This document shows, one piece after another, positions 1 to 11,912 of a stretch of 64,000 bases of DNA (positions are counted from its first letter, which is position 1; every line of letters starts with the position of its first letter). Below the pieces are notes generated by a model. That model did not search any database and was not told the origin of the DNA. It saw only the letters and a list, made by a program, of their open reading frames with translations. The position numbers and the translations under genes are program-made. Source of the DNA: Saccharomycopsis fibuligera x Saccharomycopsis cf. fibuligera (lineage: Eukaryota > Ascomycota > Saccharomycetes > Ascoideales > Saccharomycopsidaceae); assembly GCA_001936135.1 (NCBI GenBank), contig CP012809.1, positions 3,893,501 to 3,957,500 on the forward strand. Reading direction: 5' to 3'.

Positions 1-2136
1 AATACTTTGTGTATCAACAATAGCAATATCCAAAATAATCATTCACAAAAAGGCAGCAAAAAGGGCCACAAGAACAGCAAAAATGTCAATGATAGTGTTG
101 CAAAAAACCAGCAGCGAACCTCCACCTTGAAGCCTATAAATAAGACCCCTGCACTTGGAAAACATTGGATAGAAATATTTGAATCCTCCGTTAATTTTCA
201 GTCTGTACATTTTGAGAAAGCATTGCATAACTTAATCCTACAGCCGGAGATAAATTCCACCGTGCTTCTAAGAGCGGACATTTTGAAAAATCTCGACTAC
301 CACTATCCTAATGGCTCATTCAATGAAAAACCGAAAGTTAAGGAGCAGTATGCGAACAAAGAAACAGCTGACTTTAGACTAGCATTACAACAGGATTTAG
401 GGAATAGATCTCAGGAAGGAGAGGAAATTATGGAGAGAAACTTACTGGACCTTGATATTAGAGAAATTCCTTTAGACTTAGACTTTGTGCCGAAGAGACA
501 ATTTGTCAGAAGATTGGTTCCAAGAAATCCATTCAAGGACTACATAATAAACCAAACTTGTTTAGTGCTAGCATTAAACGATGCTGACTCCATTAAAGGC
601 AATAATAGTAATGATAATAAGGAAGAAAGTATATTTGTGGTGTATATTCCTCATATCGACAATGCTGACGATTGTCCATACTACCTTCCACCAGTACGTG
701 CGGTAGGTTTATATTATGATAAAAATAGCAAAAACTTATCATTGAACTATCTACCATTCAAATATACTGATCTTCAAGCGATGGATGATTTCAAGCAACT
801 TGACGTGAATAGCCGTACCATTAGAATTGCATTTAGACTTTTGCAAACTGCAATGAAACATAGTAAAGGGGTGATGAATGGCTATGAAAAGCGAGTGCAG
901 CACGATTTGGTGGTTAGCAAAGTACTTTTCCAGAATCGTTACATTACTCTAAAGAAGAAGTATTCTCAATTTTTGATCGACAACTGGCAGGAGAATACTG
1001 ATCCGAAAAAACATGTTTTTGAGGATATTGCTATTGCTGCATTCTTGATTGAGTTATGGAATCAAATTTATATTCTGCAGGGTAAATCGTTTGAGTTCGC
1101 CGACTTGGGTTGTGGTAATGGGGCACTTGTATACATTTTGATTGAAGAAGGGTTCAAGGGCATTGGTGTTGATGCAAGGCAGAGAAAGTCATGGAAGATA
1201 TATCCAAAAGAGGTCGCAGATAACTTGAAAGAACAGGTCATTATTCCTTCTGTTTTGCTAAGACCACACCCTTCAATTTCTAATATTGCTCCTCAAGTTA
1301 CTGATAATGGAAGAGTTTTCCAGATTCCGCTTCAAAATTCCACGTTCAAGAATGATTTGCACGGTACACATAATCATAAAAATAAAAATAAGGCCCGCAA
1401 GAATAATATCACCAATGATTCAGCTAGTGGAGTAGTCAATAACAGCCAAGATAATGACAAAAATAATATTACTAGTATAAATAGAAACAGCAGTGTCAGT
1501 AATGCTAATAATAATATTAATAATAATATTAACACAAATAAACCAGACGGTCGTGCAGCTACCAATGTTAACCATAGCATTTTACCAAACCCGGTCGTTG
1601 AAGATAATGTACCAGTTTTTGCATATTATAATTCCGCAACATTGTTGAACTCATCCTACGTTAATACTGCGGAATTCCCAGAAAACACTTTTATTATTGG
1701 CAACCATTCTGATGAGCTTACTTTATGGATGCCGCTTTTGGGTTACGATTTTATGGTTATTCCATGCTGTTCTCATGCTCTATCAGGAAAGAAGGCTCGC
1801 TATTTACCAAAAAAGAAGACAACCGCTATACTGAGCAATCCAAACAACAACAATAATACTGGTAAGGACCTCTCGGTTTCTGCATACTCTGGGCTTGTCC
1901 AGCATGTGGAAGAAATAGCCAATACCGTTGGTTGGAAGACCAAGAAAGAAATGCTTAGAATTCCATCGACGCGAAATTGCGCCATAATTGGTCATGAGAA
2001 ACTCAGCAAGGAAGAAACTGCCGCTGCTAATCTCAAGTTAATGGACATTTACGAGGTGTTGATTGCAGAAGGAGGTGCGGAAGGATGGGTTGAAAGCGCA
2101 ATGAGTTTGATGAAAAAACCACCAAGAAGTCATTAG
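1..2136 (+). CDS. TRM44: tRNA (uracil-2'-O-)-methyltransferase, Trm44 family, 5' end cut by window
   Basis: Methylates the ribose 2'-O of U44 in tRNA-Ser, using S-adenosylmethionine, in the cytoplasm (known family role). The frame is open to the left edge, and the first possible start in it is a TTG, so the true ATG lies outside the window; about 711 residues are visible. The S-adenosylmethionine motif DLGCGNG is encoded at 1102-1122, followed by the acidic loop GIGVDARQRKSW. The family motif IPCCSHAL lies near 1758-1781. Between these is an Asn/Lys-rich low-complexity insert (about 1370-1560), which makes the protein longer than the baker's yeast enzyme of about 567 residues. The gene is convergent with the UNC93-like gene, 2.2 kb away. 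I am confident of the family from the paired motifs. Confidence 0.9.
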   Translation, partial: NTLCINNSNIQNNHSQKGSKKGHKNSKNVNDSVAKNQQRTSTLKPINKTPALGKHWIEIFESSVNFQSVHFEKALHNLILQPEINSTVLLRADILKNLDYHYPNGSFNEKPKVKEQYANKETADFRLALQQDLGNRSQEGEEIMERNLLDLDIREIPLDLDFVPKRQFVRRLVPRNPFKDYIINQTCLVLALNDADSIKGNNSNDNKEESIFVVYIPHIDNADDCPYYLPPVRAVGLYYDKNSKNLSLNYLPFKYTDLQAMDDFKQLDVNSRTIRIAFRLLQTAMKHSKGVMNGYEKRVQHDLVVSKVLFQNRYITLKKKYSQFLIDNWQENTDPKKHVFEDIAIAAFLIELWNQIYILQGKSFEFADLGCGNGALVYILIEEGFKGIGVDARQRKSWKIYPKEVADNLKEQVIIPSVLLRPHPSISNIAPQVTDNGRVFQIPLQNSTFKNDLHGTHNHKNKNKARKNNITNDSASGVVNNSQDNDKNNITSINRNSSVSNANNNINNNINTNKPDGRAATNVNHSILPNPVVEDNVPVFAYYNSATLLNSSYVNTAEFPENTFIIGNHSDELTLWMPLLGYDFMVIPCCSHALSGKKARYLPKKKTTAILSNPNNNNNTGKDLSVSAYSGLVQHVEEIANTVGWKTKKEMLRIPSTRNCAIIGHEKLSKEETAAANLKLMDIYEVLIAEGGAEGWVESAMSLMKKPPRSH

Positions 2137-4324
2137 GTTTAATAAAATTTTTTCTGTTCTTTATTTAGGATTAAAATTTTAGAATGTTTTTTTTTCTATA
2201 TGTAAAGTTTGTTTGATTTGTGGTTTTTGATGTGGTTTCTGTTATAGTTCGGTTTTCCTCATGTCATTGCACTTTATGCCCAACCTAATATAAAATTTAA
2301 ATATTAATTAATTTTTTGTCTGTAGAATAGTGCTAGGTGCCATTCAGGCCAATTTTTTCAGGCATGTTTAACTACCATATATTGCTTACATAGAATTTTT
2401 GAAGTTGCATTCAATTATAGAGGTTGCCTAGGTGATTTAGAAAATATGGCGCAGCTTAGTGGAAACCGAAAGCCATTAAAGGTGTAAAGCTTTTCATTGA
2501 TATATATGAGCTAGATCTTCATTTGATAGTGCGCTTTTGAGTCTACCTGCTTTTTAATAAAAATTCTTTCACAGAGCAAGAGTGTGGAAAATAACAGATT
2601 AAAACTACTCGCGAATGTGTCAATAAAGCCTGTCTATATTGATCCTAAAGCTTTTCAAATTTGGAGAATCAAAAATGTAAACTTTATAACATATTGATAT
2701 ATTTCAGATCATGTTTTTAGTTAAGTTTCACATCTTGTTCAAGCACTAAATTAAAATAAATACGCTTTAAAATCTATTGAAACGTATTAATTATCTTGCC
2801 TTTTTATAAATATCTTCAAATGAGTTAACATTTTTGACCTTGTAGCTTTAGCATTGGTCCAATGGCACCCTTTCCATTTCTTAGATAATCCTTCTTGGCA
2901 GCACTTAAAATAGAATGTACCACTAATGTTTGTCCTCAATTATCAAAACACTCTCAATAAGGTGCTATGGGGGTAAATTGTACCTTCAAAAGTACCGCAA
3001 TATATGCCATGTTAAAATTTGAGTTTGGGTGAGTCTTTTGTTACGGAATATCTCTGTTTTGTCCCGTTTGGTGACAGAGTAAAGCAGCGCCATTATTTTT
3101 CTCAAACTTTTGGATTCCTGGTTGTTGACAAGTATACCACAGCACTATTAGGGATGCCGTTACTCTTGCTGTGGATCGAAGTTGCAATAAAAAGTGAGAG
3201 CACTTGCCGATCAAGATTAGGCAATATTCGCCCAATTATGTTTCATGAAATAGTTGCTTCGTGTTGATATTCAAAACAGAAATCCCTAAGATATGTCACA
3301 AAGTCAATTTTGAACAATGAAGCATTCTACTGAAACAAACACCTCGGTTTAATTTTTTTTTTTTTTCAATTGAAAACACTTGTTTTGGCGTCCCTCTATT
3401 TGAATAATAACACTGTATTTGAAGTACAACTCATCTTATAAACCTTTGACCAAACTGACCAAATTAATTGAACTATATGATACTTAGTTCAATTTTTATG
3501 GTTGTCTTCTATGATAATGCACTTTTAAATACTGACTTATCCAATTTTTTAATGCTAAGGCTCCTTAACTTCTTTTTGAACTGCGCGCCAAATATGGCAA
3601 CTAAGCTAATGGAACTCATAGAAAATATGTATTAATCTTGAGAGAGTTTAAGTTCTGCATACCCAGATAAGGGGGCACAATAAAACTCTGCTTCTTTATT
3701 TTTGTTGACAACTATGTTTGTATGTAATTTGCTGGTTTCGGAAGCTACCTACTAAACTAAATAATCAGCAGCTAGGCGTGTGGTTGCCTGCAGATTTTAC
3801 TGTCTCAAACAGTGCTGCATGTCAACGCACGTAAGAAGTTCCAAGCTTTCTTCAGCAAGTCAAAATAAAAGGAGTGCGTGCTGACAAACAAAATCAGCCG
3901 CAAATTGGCAAAGGCCTGCCAAGTTTGAGACAGCATTTTTTCATGAAAGAAGAAATAACTCATACATTTAAGTGCTATAGAGACGAGCAGTAAAGCATTT
4001 GTAGGAAGTATACTGTACCTTATTCTATAAGGATTTATTGATAATTTTTTTTTTATTGAAAGTGTCTCACTGTTGTTAACTAAATCTGTGCTGTGAAAAC
4101 TGTGGCTTAATATATATTGGTTCACCATGGCGAGTAGGTAATACTCAATGAGTACAAATTTACATGTTTTGGTGCACTTGCTCCTACTACGGGGTTTTGA
4201 ACTTTAGAGTAAACATTTTGTTTACGAAAATAAGCTAACTTAGAAATAAGTAGTAACAAAAGTTCATCATAAATAACTTAATACACAACACAAAACTTCA
4301 AACAAATAGGTAAAACAGATACAT
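2137..4324. other. Convergent intergenic region, no supported gene
   Basis: This 2.2-kb AT-rich stretch lies between the 3' ends of TRM44 and the UNC93-like gene. Open frames on both strands (for example 3019-3267 + and 3805-4128 -) have no recognisable motif and look like chance. A T16 tract lies near 3350-3366. I see no tRNA or other RNA gene. It is long for a convergent yeast spacer, so an unrecognised ncRNA or decayed gene cannot be excluded. Confidence 0.5.
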
Positions 4325-5689
4325 TTATGCTATTTTAACATCTTTTAAATGCTCTTCACTTTCAACGTCTGACTCTATTTTTATCACACCTGCTTCTTCT
4401 GGCTCATGATCTTTGAACTTGAATACAATGTAAGAAGCAGGTATAACAGCTAAGTAAAATGCACCCACTGCAACAGCGAGATTAGTCATGTCGCTATCGT
4501 TCACACTACCCACAACGAAGGCAAAGCATTGTCCTAGTGATTCTAAGGATCTGATAATGGCAGAACAGTACGGCACCTCATCAGCTTCAAATTCATATGT
4601 ACCAATGACCCAGTACGTCCAGTTGAATGTCAATTCAGTAGCGATTTTGAAAACTTGTAACGGAACAAAAGTTCTTGCAAAACGGGAATTTCCTGACCAG
4701 TCAATGTCACTCTCTGGGTTCACATCAAATTGATGTTGCAGCACTAAGCAAAAAATAAAAAATCCAGTCATTAACGAAACTGCAATAGCCCAAGATACTT
4801 TCATTCTAATTTGTCTTTTGACAAATTTCATGTCAAGCAAAGTTCCCACAACAACATCAGCTACTGCTCCAATGAGGCCTGTAAGTAAGGAGTTCAATGA
4901 ACGCACTCTAACACTAAAGTGGTGGGTGACATAATTCGATTTCCAAGTATTGCACCAAATAATAGCCAAAAACAATGGAGCCAAAAACACAATCTCTTTT
5001 CTTCTCAAAATTCTCCAAAAAACTTTAATCTCATCTTTCAATGGTCTTTTAGTAACGTTAGAACGAAGCTTAGTTCCATCAGTACGAATTACTTTCTCTG
5101 GGGGAGATAAAAGAAAAGATATTGGTAACCCAAGGCATTGAAGAGCCAAAAGGACTCTGTAAGTGTTTAAACTTACTTTACCACCTTTATTATCATTTTT
5201 ATTCAAAGCAACGGCGATGGCTCCGGCAAGAACACTAGCAAGTTTGTTAAAAAATTGCCAAATACCAATAAATAACCCTCTTTTATGCTCTTCTGGATAG
5301 AGTATAGCAACAGTGGCTTCACCAGTCCAAAATGCAGAAGCACTAATACCGCAAAGCACCGCTCCTGCAATTATCAAAGCTTGAGAACCATCCAAGGAAT
5401 TCTTGTACAAACCGGCAGACCAAAACACATAGCCAATCGTTCCGATACTAATAGTATATTTGATACTCCATCTGTTGGCCAAGATGGCAAAAAGAGGAGA
5501 AAACAAAAACATAATAGCAAAAAGCACAGAGTTACCAACGTTGGCAGTGGTGACGGTTTCCAACCCACCAGCACCTAAATTGGCAATAGCATCCCAAATC
5601 CCTGGTTGGGTGAACGACAAGATACCAATGATGATGGCTTGGAATAGCGTCGCACGATAAAATCTGGTGAAAGCTGTAGGTTGGGACAT
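4325..5689 (-). CDS. UNC93-like / DUF895 major-facilitator membrane protein
   Basis: A 454-residue polytopic membrane protein of the fungal UNC93-like branch of the major facilitator superfamily; substrate and membrane are unknown. The first ATG in frame is at 5689; upstream in-frame codons begin only with TTG. The N-terminal segment ends in the family-like stretch LSFTQPGIWDA, followed by GLETVTTANVGNSVLF. Roughly 11-12 hydrophobic segments can be traced, with an ALxxGIxASAFWTGEATVAILYP-like stretch in the first half and a charged Glu-rich cytosolic tail at the C-terminus. Its promoter lies in the long gap up to the SMY2-type gene. A sugar or drug transporter is less likely because the usual signatures of those families are absent. 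Confidence 0.8.
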   Translation of the reverse strand: MSQPTAFTRFYRATLFQAIIIGILSFTQPGIWDAIANLGAGGLETVTTANVGNSVLFAIMFLFSPLFAILANRWSIKYTISIGTIGYVFWSAGLYKNSLDGSQALIIAGAVLCGISASAFWTGEATVAILYPEEHKRGLFIGIWQFFNKLASVLAGAIAVALNKNDNKGGKVSLNTYRVLLALQCLGLPISFLLSPPEKVIRTDGTKLRSNVTKRPLKDEIKVFWRILRRKEIVFLAPLFLAIIWCNTWKSNYVTHHFSVRVRSLNSLLTGLIGAVADVVVGTLLDMKFVKRQIRMKVSWAIAVSLMTGFFIFCLVLQHQFDVNPESDIDWSGNSRFARTFVPLQVFKIATELTFNWTYWVIGTYEFEADEVPYCSAIIRSLESLGQCFAFVVGSVNDSDMTNLAVAVGAFYLAVIPASYIVFKFKDHEPEEAGVIKIESDVESEEHLKDVKIA

Positions 5690-8336
5690 TTTGTCAATCT
5701 TACTCTTTTTCTCAGCTGCCAATAATGATTATGATACTTTATAAAAAATCAAAAGACCTTTATTGCTGAAACCTAGAGCCAACGTGCCTGACTTTATACA
5801 ATAGATCTATAGATCTACGATAGATGAAGTCCTCCAATGTCGGCAGCTCAGTAATAGGCAAAATCTGCAAAATCTGCAGCGGTGCAGGAGGTTTGCAGGA
5901 GGTTTGCATTTGGATGCAAGCCACACTTTGCACTATAGTTGGATTCAATGTATTTCCACAAACACAGGTGATATGACAAGCGGTGTGTGAGTACGAATAA
6001 TATATTCTGTCGAACTACTATAGCCAGCTCTGGGCCTGGAGCTTTGCCTAAAGTCTCAAACTTAGAGCAAGCTAAGTCAATACGAGATCATAGCTGCAGT
6101 GTATTTTACCATACCTAGTTCACCAGAATGAACGAAGACACTCATTCGTTCGTTCATTCGTTCATATACGAAGTATTTGGCCGCGAAGTAGTTTTTCCGA
6201 CTTTGGAATATAACCTAGCAGGGTATTTCGTCACTAAAATGGAAAAGAGCAGCATTACCACAACACACTCACATTCTTCTACCGGCCGCAACCCAGAAAA
6301 GATATAAATATAGTGTTTCTTCTTTGCTGCTTGTTTTTCAAACATTGAAACTATGGTTTATAAACGATTATGTCTTTGAAGTACAGTGCAACTGAACCAT
6401 TTATATCCATTGCTTTTTCTGCATACATATTACTTACGTGACGGATGACGTGGTAGACTCATTACGAGGGAACGTTCTGCAAATATTAATCAACAAAAAA
6501 ATGATTATACAGATCAAAATAAAAGCTCAATAAATATAAATCAGCAATCAAGCCAGTAAATTATTATTGCTTTGACCATTCTCATATTCTCATATTCTTA
6601 TATTTTCGATAGCGTTTGAGAACTCTAATTACACCAACCAAGAGGTTGATCATCTATTTAAAACATAAAGAATTGTAAGAACGTATTTCAAGTGTTGCGC
6701 AACAGATTTTCATTTATTTGCTTTAATGATATTAATTTAAATCAGACTCATAGTAATTCAAATTATTTTCATAGCGTTCTAAGTTAGAGCTCAACTCTGC
6801 TTCATTAGAAAACTGCTATTTGTGCAAAGAATATACTCGAACTGCATGATACATATTGTACCTCTCAAGACCTTCTTAGTATACTCAGTGATAGCTTGAC
6901 ACATAGCATAATGCACAGCATAGAGCAGCTCATCGTTCGGTCCGGCTTGGTTTTCATCATCAGGAATGACATTGTTATAAACTTTATCTTGACAATTCAA
7001 TCCAATAGCAAAACAAGTCCAAAGTCAAAAGACTCGTATTAAGAGACTCTTATACAGCCTTAGTTTGAACCTTGAAGTGCGGAAGAATAGACGTCCCAGC
7101 TATCATAGATACCTGTTTTGTTTAACTTAATGGTGATAGTGTAAGAAGTTGTTTCTCCGTGGTTTTTGAAAAGATTAAACTTCCCTTCAACAAAATCCTG
7201 AGAGAATCAGCAACAGTAGCAGTAGGGGGCCGCATATCACCGGGGCAACAAATTTGTTGATACCCCAAACAACTAAATCGTGCAAGCTTGCATAAATCGG
7301 ATCTGAAAAGCACGCCATAATCTTTTTTGTTAACACATGATTCTTTCCAGCTAATAATGATACCTTCCTTTCGTGGATACTTTGTGACTTTCATGCACAG
7401 AGGCAAAACAGTAATACGTAAGCACATTACAATAATGTCTTTTTCTTGCGCAGAAAGAATTTCGACATGCATACGCCGGCGTTCTGTTTGTGTATACTAC
7501 ATCACCACGGTAATGAATTAGATAACACATCAGTGTTATCTTAGTGAGTGAAAGATGATATTGGAGTGAGACTTTTTATTTTCTATCGTTTATATAGAAA
7601 TAATAAATCGATATTTTTTGAAGACGTTAGAGCGAGTTTAATAGTAAATCCTATTTCTCGTAGTGCAACTTTGTTTGAAAACTCTTATTAGAATATTAGA
7701 CATTGCACCAGCTAACCTAGAACTCAAAAGGAAAACATTCAATCAAAACTTTTTATGTTCGGAAGTGTTTATAACAACTTTCAATTTGGCTATGAACTAC
7801 GAGAAATCTTTTTAACTTGCATATGTGAATATACCATCCCAGCAACTTTTTTTTTCATCATTATTTTGTATGTTTATGTTCATGTTTATGTTCTTAAAAT
7901 ATAATTATAACCTCCGCGTATTGGTAACTAATTCAAGTTACTTTATGATTAACTATTGACTCGAGGGCAACATTTATAGCTACGCTTTGTTTTATATTAC
8001 TGCTGGGGCCTTTACTTTATGGTCATACGGTACTCAGACTGAGTATGGAAACCAGAAGGTTTATTGTAGGTTATACTTTATAAAATAATCCGATATCTAA
8101 ATATGGCAAATACCATATGAAAATTTTTCAGCCAATCGCTGGAGGCATTAGTAGTGCCAAGACCTTGGCGTCATTTACGAAACAAAATCAAAGCCTTCGA
8201 TTATTCAAAGGCCTCATTTATCACTCAATCTAATAGCAATTTTATTTAGCCAAATACTAAACATCGTACAATAACATACAGGATTATTTATCTACCTTTC
8301 TTTGATTCAGTTCCTCTTATCCAACTAGCCAAGCAC
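5690..8336. other. Intergenic region upstream of the UNC93-like gene
   Basis: This 2.6-kb stretch carries the promoter of the minus-strand UNC93-like gene and the 3' flank of the SMY2-type gene. It contains a short CATTCGTT-type tandem near 6143-6165. The 6785-7530 interval looks like a decayed coding locus and is listed separately. I recognise nothing else in it. Confidence 0.5.
6785..7530 (-). pseudogene. Possible decayed gene for a small Cys-rich protein, family unknown
   Basis: Four minus-strand open segments in different frames follow one another: a 59-codon frame with ATG at 7530 ending at 7351; a frame from ATG 7472 to 7122; an open stretch 7206-7060; and a frame ending near 6791. The first two are Cys-rich (for example ESCVNKKDYG and YQQICCPGD), and the third contains protein-like text such as NHGETTSYTITIKLN and YDSWDVYSSAL. 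No intron with GTATGT and TACTAAC joins them, so if this is coding it is broken by at least two frame changes. The CCPGD and YTITIK segments loosely recall chitin-binding or LysM/killer-toxin-subunit-like secreted proteins, but I cannot assign a family. Chance open frames are a real alternative. Confidence 0.3.
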
Positions 8337-11300
8337 TCAACGTCTGTTCTTCTTCTTTGAAGTAGTTGTGGTCCACTCATCTTCTTCTTCGTTGTCAGGA
8401 TCCATATTCAACGCATCATCCCAATTACTAACAAATTTCTCAACAGTTCTTCTTCTCTTGATAAATTCATCAGCAAATCTGCGACCATTGATAATTTTGG
8501 AAGATGAATAAATTGTATCAGAGATCAAATCTCTTGAGTCTGTGCTGCATGGGAACTGGAAAAACATTCTTAATAATTCTTCCTTGTTGACACCTCTATT
8601 TAAGTCACGTAACTCAGCACGACACCATGCCAAAAATTCACGGCGTTGTTTGTTGTTAGCATTGTTGCTGTTGCTACTATACAAGTAAGAGCTACTTGAC
8701 GATGGGTTTGCAACGGCAGGCCCAGCGGTGCCAGTAGCAGAAACTGATCTTAATTGTGATGGTGTTTGAACTTTAGATGCATTGCTAGTAGTGACTCTCA
8801 TTTGTACCTTTGGAGCTCCAGTTGGTTTCTTTGGAGCACCAGCAACAACTGTCCAGCTGCTGTTATTACTGTCAGTGGTATACTTTTCATTGGCAACACT
8901 AGCAAAAGTTGCACCCTTTGGGCCAGAAACTGAGCTAATGGCAGCAGAATTAGCAGCATTAGCAGTAGAACGTTTCTTGGCAGCTTCTTCCCTTTGAATA
9001 TCCAAAAGAGTCTTGGTAGGAAGAGTATTTTTCCCTTGAGCAACACTAGCCCATCCAGCAGTACCTGGCAAAGTTTTCTTTGCGGCAGCAGCGGCAGCTT
9101 GCTTTTGTTGCTCTTGTTCCTCGGAAAGTGCTTCTTTAAAGAATGCATCTCTTTGAGCAGCTCTCTGTTGTTCAAGTAATTTCTCTTGTTTAGCTTTTTC
9201 GGCGGCTTCCATTTGCTGAATTTCTTTCAAAGTCAATGGTTTGCCGTTAGCATCTTTCTTTGTGTCTGTAGAGGTAGTTGTTTTGGCCCATGGTGCTAAG
9301 TTAGATCTGGTAGACGTGGCTGGCACTAACTTTTCAATAACTGGAGATTGAGTTTTCTTAGTAGTATTAGCAGTAGTGGTGGAGGTGGTCATATCGGAAA
9401 TTGAAGATTTCTTATTGTCTTTGGTTGGGATAGTGGAAGCAGTAGCAGCAGCAATGTTACTAGCTAATTCTTGAGTTAGGGCATTTTTCTTCTTATCTTT
9501 CTTAGATTTCTTTGAAGCTTCTTCTTTGTTTTTGTTTGAAGTTGCCGCAGCAGCCTTTGATTTTAGTTCTTCTTGCTGATCTGCAGTAACTTTTGCTTGC
9601 TTAGGTGACGCTGGTGACTCGTTAGTTGCAGCAGCGATGATAGAATCTGGCTTAGCAGATTCAACAACTTTATCAAAGTCGTCATCTTTCAAAACACTAC
9701 CTAACAAAAGTGAACTGATATGATCTTGGTCAATGACCAATGGCTGCTGCTGCCGCTTTTGTTGTTGTTGTTGCTGTTGTGATTGTTGCGGGTCAATACT
9801 ACCAGCATTACCACCAAATAACTTGGAGCCGGTAATTATTGGACTAGCATGGTTGGAGAATAGACTGTTTGCTCCAGTGCCAGCAAAGCTGTTTCCAGTA
9901 TTTTGCACCGACAATGCTGATTGCTGACCAGCAGGCTGTTGAACAACATTGACATTAGTGAAAGAGTTGGAAACAGATAATGGAGCATGATTGTAAAATG
10001 GAGATTGGTTGCCTAATCTTGAAGAGCCAGGCAAAGTTTCACCCAAGTTAAATGCTTCTTGACTAGCATTCAAGTTAGTTAAGCTGGAGTTGTTAAGAGC
10101 TGGTCTGTAGCCATTATTGCTCCATGTTTGTTGAATCAAATTTGAGCGCGGAGTACCCCAGCCGTTAGCTGAGATGTTTTGGAAGCCACTGCCACCAGCA
10201 GCAGTAGTAGAAGCAGGAGTAGCACCAGCGGTACCTACACCTGTAAGACTATTATCCAACAATCCAGGATCAGCTGGAGCACCAGTCGCAGTAGCTGGAG
10301 CAGCAGTGCTAGCACCAGTTACGTTTCCTTGATTGTGGAAAAAATTGGAAGTATGGGATAAAGCCGGAGAAGCAGTTCCGCCATTGGTGCCACCAGCATT
10401 ATTGAAAAATACCGAGTGCAGAGATGGTGCATCGCTAAACTGATTAAATGGGCTTTGTGCAGTAGATGGAGCGGTGCCCGATTGATGGAAACTCGATACG
10501 ATTACTGGCAATGGTACAAGGAACGGTTGCAAAGAGTTTTGAACACGATTAATAAACTGGTTCAATGGAGTATGATTAGATTCTTCTGCTCTTCGAATTT
10601 GCAAATCTGGAGGCAAATACCCTTGAGAATACCAGTTATGCATCAAAGTGCCGTTAAAAGGACCTTGCTCTTGGTTGGAAGGATCCAAGTAGTACCAGTT
10701 AATCTTATCTGGAGGTACAGTGAAAAGACCAGGAGGTGCGTTGTGAGGAGAATGCACCGAGTTCAAAAGCGACTTGCTTGATATCCTTTCAAGAAGGGAT
10801 GTTGGATTGATGGCTGGGCTATTGGTACTGCTTAACGCTGCCACAGCAGTGGCATTTCCCTCGTCTCCGCCACCACCACCAGTAGCAATGTTGCTAGTGA
10901 CGGGCTGTTGACTTACAGAGTCCCATCCACTGATCGGAGCATTAGCGCCATTTAATGACAAATTGTGTAGGTCAGCATTGATCAGGGATCCCGCTTCAAT
11001 ATTACTGACGCTATTGAGATTGTTGGACTGGGATGAAACATCTTCAGGGTCAGTGGAGGTAGTGGCATCTTCCTGATTGCTATTCAAAACAACGTGCAAG
11101 ATGTTCGTTGGTTTTGAGTATCTATAGTTTTCGTTTGACTTTTGAGGTATAAGCTCGTTATTTGCCTCCATGGATCTCAATATCTCGAACATCTCAGAAA
11201 GAGAATATCTCCGACTCTTTTCGTTTGGCACGATGGTCTTTGTGTGGGCCAAGGCGTCTCTGACATCAAAGTTGGGGCTCTTTGCGGCCGAGCCATTTGT

Positions 11301-11510
11301 GGAAGTAGAAGCGACATCGCTATCTGGGGCAGGCGACTTGTTGTCCTGGTTGCCATTAGGCTTTGGGCGCATCCTGTTGTTGTTAGTATTTGATTCTATA
11401 TTGCAGTAGTATTGTCTGAATTTACCCGTAAATTGTCATGGAAAAAGCAGCAAAAAAGGAATGAAAACATACCAGGAAGGGCCGAAGGACAAGGAGGACG
11501 TTTGGGACAT
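8337..11510 (-). CDS. SMY2: GYF-domain protein, Smy2/Syh1 (GIGYF) family, two exons
   Basis: An adaptor whose GYF domain binds proline-rich ligands; family members act in mRNA decay, translation repression and COPII-linked traffic. I read exon 1 as 11473-11510 and exon 2 as 8337-11373, joined across a 99-nt intron (11374-11472) with GTATGT, TACTAAC (11382-11388) and CAG. The join gives 1024 residues and an N-terminus with FGPSWMRPK, matching the FGPxWLR-like start known in GIGYF proteins. The ATG at 11370-11372 would lose this motif. The GYF domain lies at about residues 236-300 (WYYLDP, GPF, W, GYLPPDLQIRR). The rest is low-complexity: Asn/Ser/Ala-rich, a polyQ run near 9725-9785, and a Lys/Glu-rich coiled-coil-like segment. 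The C-terminus is a short helical region ending in Glu/Asp and Lys/Arg runs. SMY2 and SYH1 are paralogues in baker's yeast, so the symbol is approximate. Confidence 0.9.
11374..11472 (-). other. Intron of the SMY2-type gene (99 nt)
   Basis: 5' site GTATGT (11472-11467), branch site TACTAAC (11388-11382) and 3' site ACAG ending at 11374. The split codon is TG|G (Trp). Removing the intron keeps the frame. Confidence 0.88.
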
Positions 11511-11912
11511 TGGATCTGTTAGAAAATGTAATAAATGATGTTTCTATTGTGTGTGCTTTGGGGCGTCTGATAGTGGTGTTTTGCAGTGTATTTGGACAGA
11601 AAGTAAAAATTTTTTTTCTATTGGATGAAAAATAAAATAAATAAAAAATAATAAAATTCAAAGATTTGCACGAGACAGAGAATGTGGTTAAGAGCACTGC
11701 CCAGGGCATCACAAACAGCTTCAGTCAATCAACCAATATCAACACACCAGACAATTAGCACAAGACAACAACCACGAACAGACAACTTCCGCCAGCAACC
11801 CACTTTTCAGTCCATTCAGCTGTAACCTACTTATTTTCAAACTATTACAGTCTACTAATAACAGCATTTCCACTCCCACTGCTACCAATTCTTTCACTTC
11901 CATTCCACCGCC
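11511..11912. promoter_or_regulatory. Divergent promoter region, SMY2-type and POM33-type genes
   Basis: A 402-bp spacer between two divergent starts, rich in A/T runs (about 11610-11655) and in CA-rich leader sequence just before the POM33-type ATG. An antisense open frame at 11422-11709 overlaps exon 1 of the SMY2-type gene and is not supported. I see no clear factor site. Confidence 0.5.

Noticed and set aside
3805-4128. 107-codon minus-strand ORF
   Set aside because: Starts with ATG but is hydrophobic by composition and shows no family motif; likely chance in AT-rich DNA.
5689-5722. Upstream extension of the UNC93-like protein
   Set aside because: It begins with TTG, which is not a normal yeast start; the ATG at 5689 is used. 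The same reasoning set the starts at 15031, 21701, 26532, 32951 and 54147.
11422-11709. Antisense ORF over the SMY2 exon 1/intron region
   Set aside because: It overlaps the inferred spliced SMY2 exon and has no motif; composition reflects A/T runs.
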